64,000 nucleotides of DNA, taken from assembly GCA_963691655.1 (NCBI GenBank), contig OY829326.1, positions 14,372,878 through 14,436,877 on the forward strand, written 5' to 3'. Positions 12,431 through 22,879 of the stretch are shown piece by piece (positions within the stretch are counted from its first letter, which is position 1; every line of letters begins with the position of its first letter). The position numbers and the translations under genes were made by a program. The notes beneath the pieces are model-generated. The model did no database searches. It was not told where the DNA came from and saw only the letters and a list, made by a program, of their open reading frames with translations. This DNA comes from Toxonevra muliebris. Lineage: Eukaryota > Arthropoda > Insecta > Diptera > Pallopteridae.

Positions 12431-14595
12431 TTAACACGTTCAGTGTCATGTGAGACCAATGTGGAGCTATGAGGCCGCGTGATGCTGCCCTGGTCTCACA
12501 GGATCAAGCTTGTAATTTTGCTGTATTGTGTTGTGTTGGCTTCGCAGTGGTCAAATAAAACAATGCATTCATGATCTATTCGATCTATTAAACCATTTAT
12601 ACTTCTTGGCCTTCAAGTTTAGGATCAGGGTGTCATTATATGGCCAGTTCGAAAATGATGCAACTTACAGATTTTTGTATATCTTTTTATTATAATTTGT
12701 ATTAATAATAAGAAAAAATACATGAGTTAATCATAAAACGAATAAACTATTTTTAGTTTAATTTAGTTACATATGAGGCATTTCATGTGAAGTGGACAAC
12801 GTAAAAAAATGTGAAGTTCTGAAATTCGGCTTTTTTTGAACTTCTAGAAAATATGAATGTGGACACGCAATTTTTTTTTTTTTTTGTATGAAGTTTATTT
12901 GCCAAGTTATGGGTTTTTAAAGAATTGATGTAATTGAAATATGGATTTTTCAAAAGTAATTTTCAGATATTTATGCCTACGTAAAGAAAGCCGTTAAAGC
13001 GAATGGCCTACCCAGTTTTTTTAATACAACTAAACCGAAAGCCACCCCTAGCGCCTAAAGTGACCATTTTTTTTACGAATTTTTAAGTTCACCCGTTAGG
13101 ATTTTCCATATAGCGGTAATTTTTTGAAAATTAAAGTACGTAGGATTGTAGGTAATTCAATTTAATTTATTTAAAATACAAAATTTATTCAAATCGAGTT
13201 ATATTTGAACTAGTAAATTAAATTTTAACGAACCCATGTCGAGTACAATCAAGCTCACCTTTGACAAATGTCGTCCAAAAATTGCACGAAAAAACAAGGC
13301 AGGAGTAGAAAAAATTGTCTTATCGTGGACATTTGTAATCTTTATTTACGTCTGTCAATTAAAGTATTATATGTACAGGTTTCTCACACGGCACTCGTAG
13401 AGCACGATTTGTTAATAGCGGAAATCCCCATATAACACGATGCCACTATAATTTATTTATAAAAGAGAGAAAATATATCAAACCGTACAAAAAGTTAAAA
13501 TATACATGAGGCAAATGAATGCCCCTGAATGTGATAGCTCGAAAGAGCACTTATCCCAAAAAGTTGTTTTTTAAACTCTTGGAACATAACCCTGTTTTTA
13601 TACTACTTGCTTGTCCCGTATAATACGATTTCGTATATAATACGGCAGATTTCTTTTTATACTGCTTCCTTGTTCCGTATAATATGTATTCGCACAACAC
13701 GATGCTTTTTTGGAACCTAACAATCGTGCTATACGGGGGACACCTGTATTACATATTGATATAAATCAACAATTTTAACGCAAGCAATTAAGTATGGAGA
13801 AAATGTTGAAAGTTAGTAGTTACTTCTTAATTGGTAAGTTTCAATAATTTAAGACAATTTTTTCAACGTCTGCTTTGTTTTTTACAATTTTTTGGCAACA
13901 TTTGTCAAAGATGAACTTGATTGTACTCGACATGGGTTCACTAAAAGTTAATTTACTAGTTCAAATATAACTCGATTTGAAAAATTTTTGTATTTTAAAT
14001 AAATTAAATTGAATTACCTACAATCATACGTACTTTAATTTTTAAAACATTACTGCTATCTAGAAAATCCTAACGGGTGAACTTAAGAATTCGTAAAAAA
14101 AAGTGCCAAATGGTCACTTTAGGCGCTTTCGTGGCTTGGTGGCTTTCGGTTTAGTTGTATCAAGAAACTGAGTACGCCATTCGCTTTAGCCATTCGCATT
14201 AGGTATAAATATCTGAAAACTTTTATTTGCAAGTTTAATGCTTTTTCCATACAAAATCCCAAACCTATTGTAAAACATCCTTTTAAATCACGCTTTTCGG
14301 AGTAGCGCATCCAGTTTTCGGAAATTTTTTTTTTTTTTCATTTCAATTAGTTTTTGGAATCCTATTTTCGTATTCTGCTGTCACAATGAAGATCTAAAAT
14401 ACTTAAGCAAACTAAGCCATCTAATATACATATGTGACCTGGAATGAAGAAAGGGACCTAGTGTGACAAAAAATCGATTTTCATATATTTTGAATATATG
14501 TGCAATATTCTATCATATTCTGTAAAAAAAAAAAATTATGATGGCCAGTGGGGCCACTTTTTTTTTTTCTTATATGGTGGCATTGAACGTGTTAA
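12431..14595. mobile_element. TTAA-flanked piggyBac-like non-autonomous foldback element
   Basis: The left end reads TTAACACGTTCAGTGTCA from 12,431. The right end read on the other strand is TTAACACGTTCAATGCCA from 14,595, so 16 of 18 positions match, starting at TTAA as in piggyBac-type insertions. Inside are two long arms in opposite orientation, about 12,961-13,323 and 13,849-14,213, sharing phrases such as 'cccatgtcgagtacaatcaa' and 'aattcaatttaatttattta'. A small hairpin (gtgagacca/tggtctcac, 12,450-12,499) lies near the left end. No transposase is seen, so mobility would have depended on another copy. Alternatively, two copies of one repeat inserted in opposite directions. Confidence 0.6.
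13376..13746. mobile_element. pogo/Tigger-like MITE nested in the foldback loop
   Basis: The left end CAGGTTTCTCACACGGCAC and the right end, read on the opposite strand, CAGGTGTCCCCCGTATAGCA are imperfect inverted repeats that both run into AGCACGATT. TA dinucleotides flank both sides (13,374-13,375 and 13,747-13,748), as expected for Tc1/mariner-superfamily target sites. The internal sequence repeats 'cccgtataata' motifs. Its 371 bp are too short for a transposase. It sits almost exactly between the two arms of the surrounding element. Confidence 0.6.
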
Positions 14596-17500
14596 AAATA
14601 AAATGAGTTATATGCAAAATGCCTCCACTGGAATTTGTGTCTATGTAGCATATATTCAGCTGCTCGTTTAGTGACAACTTTCGTTAGAAAATATCATAAA
14701 AAATTCAAATAAGTTAAACAACTTTTTATATAAAGGTAAAATTTTGTATTCTGTAGATATGTGCGTCTTCAAAAGTTTTACTGTTACTCATAGTCATATG
14801 AAAAATTTTGCATTTTGATGATTGCAATAAACCTCTTGCTTAAACACTGATGCCCTAAAGTTGCTTAAAAGCGTAATTTTGTTTAAATCTGCAAGCTTAC
14901 TCTAAGAAGTATTTCGTATGTAAATATGTATTTCTATTAAGTTTTAAGCTAAGTTTGAAATAAATGTATATGGAAGCATTTCAAATACATTAGTGTGTTG
15001 TAGAATATTAATAAAGGTGAATCCGATTAGTATAAAATATTTTAAGACTCGAATATGGATCCACATATTTTTTGAGTTTTCAAGAATTTGAAAGCATTTG
15101 TACAGCGATTTGTAAACACAATTACTAGTCGTAGTAGGATTTAGGTTTAGGGGATATAGAGTTTTATAAATTATAGAAAAATTTTCAGACAAATAAACCA
15201 GTATCCAGCCCGAAATTCGGCTCAAAATCTAGCAAAAATTTAGACAGGATGTTTTTGATTTTTAATCATGTTGTGAAATTTATCAATTTCATTTCGGATT
15301 CTATGTTGAAGTGAAGTGGTGAAAGCAGATTTCATTATCGTTAAAAATATACTAAACGCTGTGTCAATCTCAAAGAAAACTTGGCTTGACCAAAATTAAG
15401 CAAATATGTTTAGTTTCTGACCAATTCCTTTTTGATTTTAAAAGCCATAGATCTCAGCTTAAACGATCTCTTACAACTTAAGTACAACTATCTTGCTTTA
15501 AGTCTAGCACTGCAATTAAACAATCTTAAACTTAGTTATATGGCTTAGCTTTCGGAATCTTTGCAACCCTTAGAAACAAAAATTTTTGGCTGTAAAACAC
15601 AAATAGTTGCATATTCTATAAGATAATTAAAAAATAGAACTTACCAGATAACTATTAAAATTTTGTAGTACGCCTCACATACTCACACAACATGTAGTAT
15701 GAATTTCTACCTAGCTTAATAAAATTACGTACAAATGTATTTTACTGTTGTTTCTTTCGTAAATCAACTTGAGTTGCAAAGTTTTATGCTATTAAATTCT
15801 ATGTTGCACTTACATTCTAAACAAACTAACTGCAAGCTATGTACATGTGTTTAATAGTAGCATAGAAACAACAAAGCAAAAAACATTTTGTTGCTAAAAC
15901 TTACGCAGGCAACACGTGAGTAGTTGCAACTAAACGTCGTCGTCGACTCAAAAGTTTTTCCATTTGTTGATGATGATGATGACTCCGTAATTTTTGTAGT
16001 ATACAGGCATGCAACAACACTATGCATATCTGTCGTAATGTATATTTTTATTATGCCAACAGTAGCGCTCTTCGTTCTATCTTAACTAAATAAGTAAAGT
16101 GCATTTATTTTTGCTGATAAATGCGTTGAGTGACAGAAAGGTTGTGTTGCATGTGTAACAGCACCATCAACAACATACCACAATATGTAGGTTTATGTTT
16201 TAGCTAATGTATTAAAATGTGTAATTAATTACATTTTTAAGAGTACATATGGCAAAGCATATTTTTTTTGTTTGTTTTTGGGAAGGGAGTTGGGATAAAG
16301 ATGATAATTAAATATTATGCATAAATCTTGTGTATATCATGCAAATTTGAAACTGTGTTGCATTTGCAACAAATGTCTTAATGAAGTATAGTTGACTGTT
16401 GCTATAACCTACAGCAACAATGATTGCCAACATGTTTTCTACTCATTTTTAATTTTATTAATGTTTGTAACTTATTCAAACAATTTTAAATAACCTTAAA
16501 AAAACTTATGTCAGTACTTAAGATTTTTTGGCAACTTTAAAATTGCAATATATGCAAATATAATATATTTTTACTTGTTTGTTGCTGGTATCTTTGTTGT
16601 TGCTACTGCTGCAATATTCTTGCAATTTTCTTCTACTTCTTGATTGTTGCTGCTGTGTTAAATCCATAAAATTTTGCAGTTGAGATATATTGCTACAAGC
16701 ATTGAAACTATTAAATTAAAAACTAACTTGTATGTGTATTTTGTGTCTGTGTGTGTATGTATCCTCTCACTTGTACTTGCTATTTTGTCTTTAGTGTTAT
16801 TGTTTTCATTTCTGTTGTTGGTGTTCTTTGCCTTCTTCTTCTTAGGTAAAGTATATTTATGCTTAAAGCATTTATTGCTCTCAAATGTTTTCATTTCATT
16901 CAATTAAATCCTATTTAAAATATTTGCCAAATTTGTAAGAAATTTACAGATGCAACAACAATCAACAACAGCAACAAGAACATGAACGTGAAAGGTTTAA
17001 AATGCCAAAACAATTAAAGGAAATTTATTCAAATATAAGAATTAAACGTTTGTTAGTGAATTATCTATAAGAGAATGAAGTTAGAAATATGCTCTTTACG
17101 GTTCCTTTTAAGGTTCAAATGGGCGAGGTATGATTCAAATTTCTGAGTGGAGTAATATTTAGAAATCAGCCTTTTACAATTCTGCATGCACCGCTATTTA
17201 TTCACCGAACTGTTCTAAATTTTTCAGAAAGCTATAAAGGACTCTTGTTATTTAATTCGCGAAGAAATAAACTGCTTTCGCTTCTGCAAACATGGCAAGC
17301 TATTCTCCATGATTGCACTATCCACTTTTGTATCAAACCTAACATTTGGGTTACAGTAAGTGGAGAAGGCAAGGATTTTGCTTTTGTCATGACGTTGCCA
17401 CCAGGGATGTGCCTTTTAGTCAGTATGCTGTTACTACGCAGGAAGAATTTTTGTGATAGGAAGATGTTTAGGCTAATTGTGGCTATTGACAGTTAAAATT

Positions 17501-17639
17501 TATAAATAACTAGCCGGCCTGGCTTCTTCGCGAACTTGTTCAGAAACGAAATTGGTAAAGTTTGGATAAGAAAATAAATTTTGGTTGTCATATATAAGAA
17601 AAAACAAGTATTTCATATGTAAAGCATTTTATTTGTAAT
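14596..17639. other. Gene-free AT-rich stretch
   Basis: No exon, RNA gene or clear transposon end recognised. Several short frames are present, none with family resemblance. Simple repeats include gatgatgatgatgac near 15,970. Confidence 0.5.
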
Positions 17640-18114
17640 TTTTTTTTTTAGATCTGATTTTATGGTTTGGCTTTTAGCTTAATTTCAGGCCTAATTTTTA
17701 GATCAAGTTTTGGTATATAGCTTTATTTAGCTTTGATTAGATTTTAGAGCTGAGTTCGGTTCTGAATTCCTGTTCTGAATTTCGTTTGAATTTTAGTCTG
17801 ATTTTGGGCCTGAATTTTGGCTTGATTTTTAATCTAAATTTGGTCTGATTTTAATCTGAAATTTGTTTAATTTTTGGTCAGATTTTTTACTTGAATTTTG
17901 TGTAATTTTTTATCTGAAGATCGAGCAGAGTTTTGGTCAGAATTTGATCCGATTTTTGGTCTGTATTTAAGTTTGATCTAAGTTTTGGTGGTGATTTCGG
18001 TCCGGCTTAGGGTCTGACTTTTAGTCTATGTTTTGGTCTGGTTATTTGTCTAATTTTTGTATAATTTATAATTTAATTTCCGATTTAGTCTCTGGTTTGG
18101 TCTAGTCTGCTTTG
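17640..18114. repeat. Degenerate array of TTTTGGTCTGATTT units, copy 3 (inverted orientation)
   Basis: About 475 bp of imperfect units such as 'ttttggtctgatttt' and 'gaattttagtctg', the reverse complement of the aaaatcagaccaaaa arrays at 1,655, 5,740 and 53,080. It abuts the CAGTGG terminus of the next element at 18,115. Confidence 0.55.
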
Positions 18115-18912
18115 CAGTGGCGGATACAGGAAACATTTTTGGAGGGGAAATAAAAATAAAAATTCTCCATATGAACCAAAAGGCCAAAACGCGGGCTGCA
18201 GCGTTTTTTTCTCGTTCGTGTATGGTTTTTTTTTGTTTATTCATTAACTTTATTTCGATGACTAACAATTTCATAGGTACGGCCATGTGAAAACTTACTG
18301 ATACGTTACGAATTTTGGGGAAACCCTATTACTGTAGCAAAGCATTTCACAATTTCTAGGATCTATTTCCAAGGAAAATATAACAATAGGAGACATTTAT
18401 TTAGTTTTCGGTTTTAGATTGGTTTATAATGGATCGAGTATTAGTAGAATTTTTAGAATAATTTAAGGTCGTTGATTCCTACCCTGTATTCAAATTTTCT
18501 CTTTCCCATCTAGGATTTTTTTATATCGACCCGAAACCTATAATTTTTATTTTTTTTTTTTGTGGATTCAATTCTCTACCTGAGAATAGAACCCGTTTTG
18601 AACTGGAACTGGTACTTGAGTCACGTATTTAAGCACTAAATCACCGAAATGATCCATTTTATTAGAACAATCCAATTGGACATTTTTTAAGAATTTAACC
18701 CCATCTGAGAATCGAACCTGAGGCAAATGGAACTCCAGTCTAGCACTTATCCACGAAGTAACCATTGTTGAACGTCGTCGAGCTGTTTCTGAACTAGATT
18801 AGCAGCTTCTGCAGGAGATTAATGGTAATAATTGCCTATTTAAGTTATTAAGTTTTTAAGTGTTTCAAAATCTTTTGAGAGGGCGAATTTACCCTTTTTG
18901 TATCCGCCCCTG
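18115..18912. mobile_element. hAT-like non-autonomous element with CAGTGGCGGATACA termini
   Basis: The left end CAGTGGCGGATACAGG and the right end (opposite strand, from 18,912) CAGGGGCGGATACAAAAA form short inverted termini of the hAT type. The possible target duplication is imperfect (gctttg versus gcttttg), so the boundaries are less certain than for the element at 20,996. The element contains a dimeric tRNA-like SINE on the minus strand. No transposase is visible. Confidence 0.5.
18565..18775 (-). repeat. Dimeric tRNA-derived SINE
   Basis: Read on the minus strand, two tRNA-like units follow each other. Unit 1 has an A-box TGGATAAGTGC (18,753-18,743) and a B-box GGTTCGATTCTC (18,718-18,707). 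Unit 2 has an A-box-like TGATTTAGTGC (18,643-18,633) and a B-box-like GGGTTCTATTCTC (about 18,594-18,582). Both units continue with similar 'tcag(a/g)t(g/a)g' sequence after the B box. The first unit keeps better boxes than the second. It lies inside the hAT-like element at 18,115-18,912. Confidence 0.5.
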
Positions 18913-20995
18913 GCTTTTGACTACCATAAAAACATTTTAGTACACTCCTGCTCCTTTTTGCACTTTATTATTTATCCCATAAAATTATTCTGAATTTTAA
19001 TTTTTGTTGCCCATTGTTCCAGACAATTTTTATAATTTCGGATATTAGCTGCAGAAAGAAGTTTTTTGACTTGAAAACGTGCGAAACAATTTTGTGATAC
19101 ACAATGAAAGAAATCCATTCAATAATAATATTCTTTTAAATTCTTATTCTTTAAAATTCTTAAATTGAATTGAGTTTAATGAATCTACTTTATTTAGGAA
19201 AACTAGGCACTTTTAACCATAAATCCTAGGTTCAGCACCGTAACTCTCAAAACAGTTCAGTGAACCTAGTCAATTATATTTTATTCGAATTGAGTTAATT
19301 TGTAATTACGCTCAAGCTAGGAAGGTAGCAAACACTTGTCGAAAAAGCCGAAGGACGTGACCTAATCTTCGACGGCAAGATAAGTTATAGAAGTGTCGGA
19401 CTGTGTTTGGCTTTACCAACTGACGGTATTTCTCATTGTTTAGACAACAGTCGAATCTTTTTGAAGGCGATCTAGACTAACTATGGGTTATAGCGCTAGC
19501 AAAATAAGTAAAATTTTTATAATTAAAAAAAAATTTGAATTTAACGATATTGATTACACAAAAATAATAAAACCAAAATACTTTATACATTTTTTACCGC
19601 ACCTTTTATTAAAATCACGTTAAACATCAAAGCTGAAAAACTATTAGCTATTAATAAAAAAAACCGGCTCTTAAACAACTCTTTAATTTTTTTAAATGAG
19701 TATCAAATTACATAAAGGTGTTTGTCAATCATCATTAAGGACCGGCCATAAACACACTAAATACTACTAGAAATGTAAGGTGTCAATTCGTTTATGCTTC
19801 ATTGCCATAAATAAAGCGTTGCATTTATTAATTTATTATTAAATTAATTTATGCATAATTATAACACTGTTTGTTATTATTTAATAACCTTTAATAAAAA
19901 TAACAAACAAATTATTTGTTTTTTTACTTTTTGCTCTAGGCGCTTGAACATTTTAACATAACTATTATTATATTTTAATCTACTACACTTGTATTTTTAT
20001 AAAAAGTTAACAAGCTTAAGCGATAATGCATGAGTTGGTAGGTTTGAGATTGCATAGTTTTTGTGAATTTATTAGTCATAAACAATTTATCAATACTAAA
20101 CAAGTTATTGTTGTTTGGTTGTATGTAATTTTACTACCAGCGCCAACTGTAGTTGGCTAAATAAGTCATTCCGAAAAAGTTCTCATTGCAATCGCTATCA
20201 TTAACTAGTTTAAATATGAACTACGAAATCAATAAAGCAAAACAGCTGGATTTTAAAATTAGGTAATTATTGGTGAAGAGACGGAATAAAACCTGTTAGT
20301 ACAACACAACATTAAAATTAATAGATTGCCAGTGAATAGAATGTGAGTTATGTAAATTATCTATTAACTGTGTGTTGAGTAATATTTTTGCAGTGCTGCC
20401 AATTTTTGTATGTTTTTGTTTTTAAGTGGAAATAATTTTGAAAAAATGTCGTAGAATATTGTGTATTTTTGACAGACTTTAGTTAAAGTTCTAAAGCCAA
20501 AAACCAGAACTTTTAGATTCTCGTTTAGTTTGCTTTGAGATATCATTTGGTTCTATGTGGAAACAGAAATGTGCTTCATGTAACTTAATTTATCGAAAAC
20601 TTTCCGTGAGAAAAGTTTAGTTTTAGTGAACTGAAAAGTTAATAGTAAGTATCTACTAATGTCTTCATAGTTCAAAACAAATTAGTTGTTTTCGTATTTT
20701 TAAAATTTAAATTTAATTAAAGAAATATTATTTACTTTATTGGCAACTCTGCGTTTTATGATACATATAAAATATGAATATAAAATATAATAATATATTT
20801 TTTCTTTATAATATTGAAACAGCTTTGTGAATGACTATGAACATTAAAGTTAGGTCACCGTGATTCATTGCGTAGTGCATTGAACTGCTGAACGCGATGA
20901 ATGCAGTCAAGGTAAAACTAACCAACCCATTTTTGAATCGAGCCAGCGGTTCGAAAATGCGGAACAGGTTTTCACACCGAGCTAATGGTTCAGAG
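18913..20995. other. Gene-free AT-rich stretch
   Basis: No supported exon. The missing first exon of the esterase downstream could lie here or between 22,069 and 22,879, but I found no start codon with a fitting splice donor that I trust. Confidence 0.5.
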
Positions 20996-22068
20996 CAGCG
21001 ATGCCAACTTGCGGGAAATTCCCCGATTAGCGGGGAATTTTACTTAGTGCAGGGAATCGGGGAATGAGCTGTTTTTTGCGGAGAATTAAGCTTTTAATAT
21101 TAAAATACCTTAAACAATCTGTAGAATATTTTGTGCCAAATTTTATATTCCTAAATACAATTCTGGCACATTCGCAACCAACACCATAAAAACATTGCTT
21201 TATGCAACACAGTTTACATTTAGTATTCATCTTCGGTTTCTCTTTCAGCCGTTTAGAATGGCTTAGCTGTGTCTTTGTTCAGCACCTACTAATTAATAAC
21301 TGTTAGTCCTTGCTGGCTGTAACCTACAAACTTGTAAATTACGGTGAGCTTTATAAAGAAGAAGTATATTTTATTTGTTAAAAAAAGTTTTGACTTTAAA
21401 CCAGTTTTTCTCAAAGTAAGGGTTTTGCCATTGGCGTGCACTATAACAGAAATTCAAATATGTTCTTCTACATTACAATGGCCCCAGGATGTAAGTTTGG
21501 TTAATTCTTTCCTCAATTTGGAACTTTGATTTTACGAAAAGAGTCAAATTGTTGAAAAAACTAATTTTTACGGTCTGTTATTTTGTGAATTGTTGGTCAA
21601 ACAAAATAACAGCAGTATGTCCTGAGAGTACAGTTATAATTTTTCTTATGGTATTTTTTTAGATGTTCCAGTGAGCTGCAATCACGCACGCCATTGCGTT
21701 TGACGATTTTCAAAACGTCTTTCATGAAGCTGCAAAAAAAACCCTTTATATAATTTTTTTTTTAATTATTACACAATTTTTCTTGTACTTGAAGCCTTTA
21801 AATAGATTTAATAATTTTTTTATCAATCCAAGAAAAATTTATAAAAAAATTTTAACCAAGAAAGTGCAGGGCACCTTAAAATTACTCTGACCGAGAGTAA
21901 CTCTAAGCCTACGTAAAGGGTATTTTTCGTATGTATAAAATGTTTATATGAAAAGTGCGTATCGTACTGTTATAATATGAAAATATACTGGTGCGGGGAA
22001 TTTGGTCGATAATCGGGGAATTTCGCGAGAGCTATCGGGGAGAAAGAAAAAATGAGTTGGCATCCCTG
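20996..22068. mobile_element. hAT non-autonomous element with perfect 8-bp target duplication
   Basis: The left end CAGCGATGCCAACTTGCGGG and the right end (opposite strand) CAGGGATGCCAACTCATTTT match at 13 of the first 14 positions, typical hAT termini. The 8 bp just outside are GTTCAGAG on the left (20,988-20,995) and GTTCAGAG on the right (22,069-22,076), an exact duplication. Subterminal 'gaattccccg(a)tta' type motifs are repeated at both ends. At 1,073 bp with no transposase, it is a deletion derivative or MITE. The intact duplication suggests relatively recent insertion. Confidence 0.85.
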
Positions 22069-22082
22069 GTTCAGAGAGACCA

Positions 22083-22405
22083 TGAATCGGTGACCCAAAC
22101 CATTTATTTATTTTTTTTAAGTGGCTGGCGCGGAACCAACTCAGGCGACAAGGGCCCATTGTGATACCACAAGATTGGACCTACAGTTTAATGTTGGTTC
22201 CGCATAACGGTGTGGCAATTTGTTATCACTTGGTGGTTTTTACCTGTACTTTTAATTTTCTTATAATTAGAATTAACCACCAAACCAAGACGGGAATTGA
22301 ACCCATAAAGAGAAAAACTTTTCTTAGGTAATTTTTACTCTTTTAGATACTTGCATTTATGTTTGATTTTTGCACACTAACCGCTATGACGACCACGAAC
22401 CATAC
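22083..22405 (-). repeat. Probable tRNA-derived SINE or SINE fragment
   Basis: On the minus strand, CGTCATAGCGGTTAGTGTGC (around 22,395-22,376) resembles a tRNA A-box region, and GGGTTCAATTCCCGTCTTGG (22,306-22,287) is a good B box with flanks. The distance of about 85 bp is longer than in a normal tRNA, so an internal insertion of about 40-50 bp is implied. The body downstream contains 'ttggttccgcgccagccac'. Assignment rests on the box pattern only. Confidence 0.4.
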
Positions 22406-22879
22406 CGAGGAATTCATTTGGTTGACATCCCTCCTTATAAGTCAACGTTGGTTTGTGAGACCCTAGCAGCTGATTCTTTTTACCAACCTCAATTTCAATA
22501 TAAAATTTTAAATTTCTCATTCTAAATTCTGTTTGTGCATACTAAAAATAATAAAGTTTTGTTGTCCAAAATATTTTAAAATAATAAAATATCCGCAATC
22601 TATAAACAAATAAAAATTATTGCACAAAATCTAATTTTGTCAAACTAAAAAAAAAAAATAAAATAAACTAAAACGAAACCATACATACATAGTACAAAAA
22701 CATACAATTTCTTCAAAATTATTACTAAATCAAATTAACAACCTTTACTTGATAAGCCACGATAAGATTTATATATCATTGCCAATCGATAACAGAAGTG
22801 ACTGTATCGAAAATTCCTAACTACCTTTATACACACTCGTATCTCAATAGCACATAGACTCTTAAATTCTTTTATGCAG

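Noticed and set aside
16658..16907. Overlapping open frames on both strands near 16.7 kb
   Set aside because: Low-complexity composition and no family match; not supported as genes.
18107..18920. Perfect 8-bp target duplication for the element at 18,115
   Set aside because: The flanks read ctgctttg and gcttttga; only a gapped match is possible, so I do not claim it.
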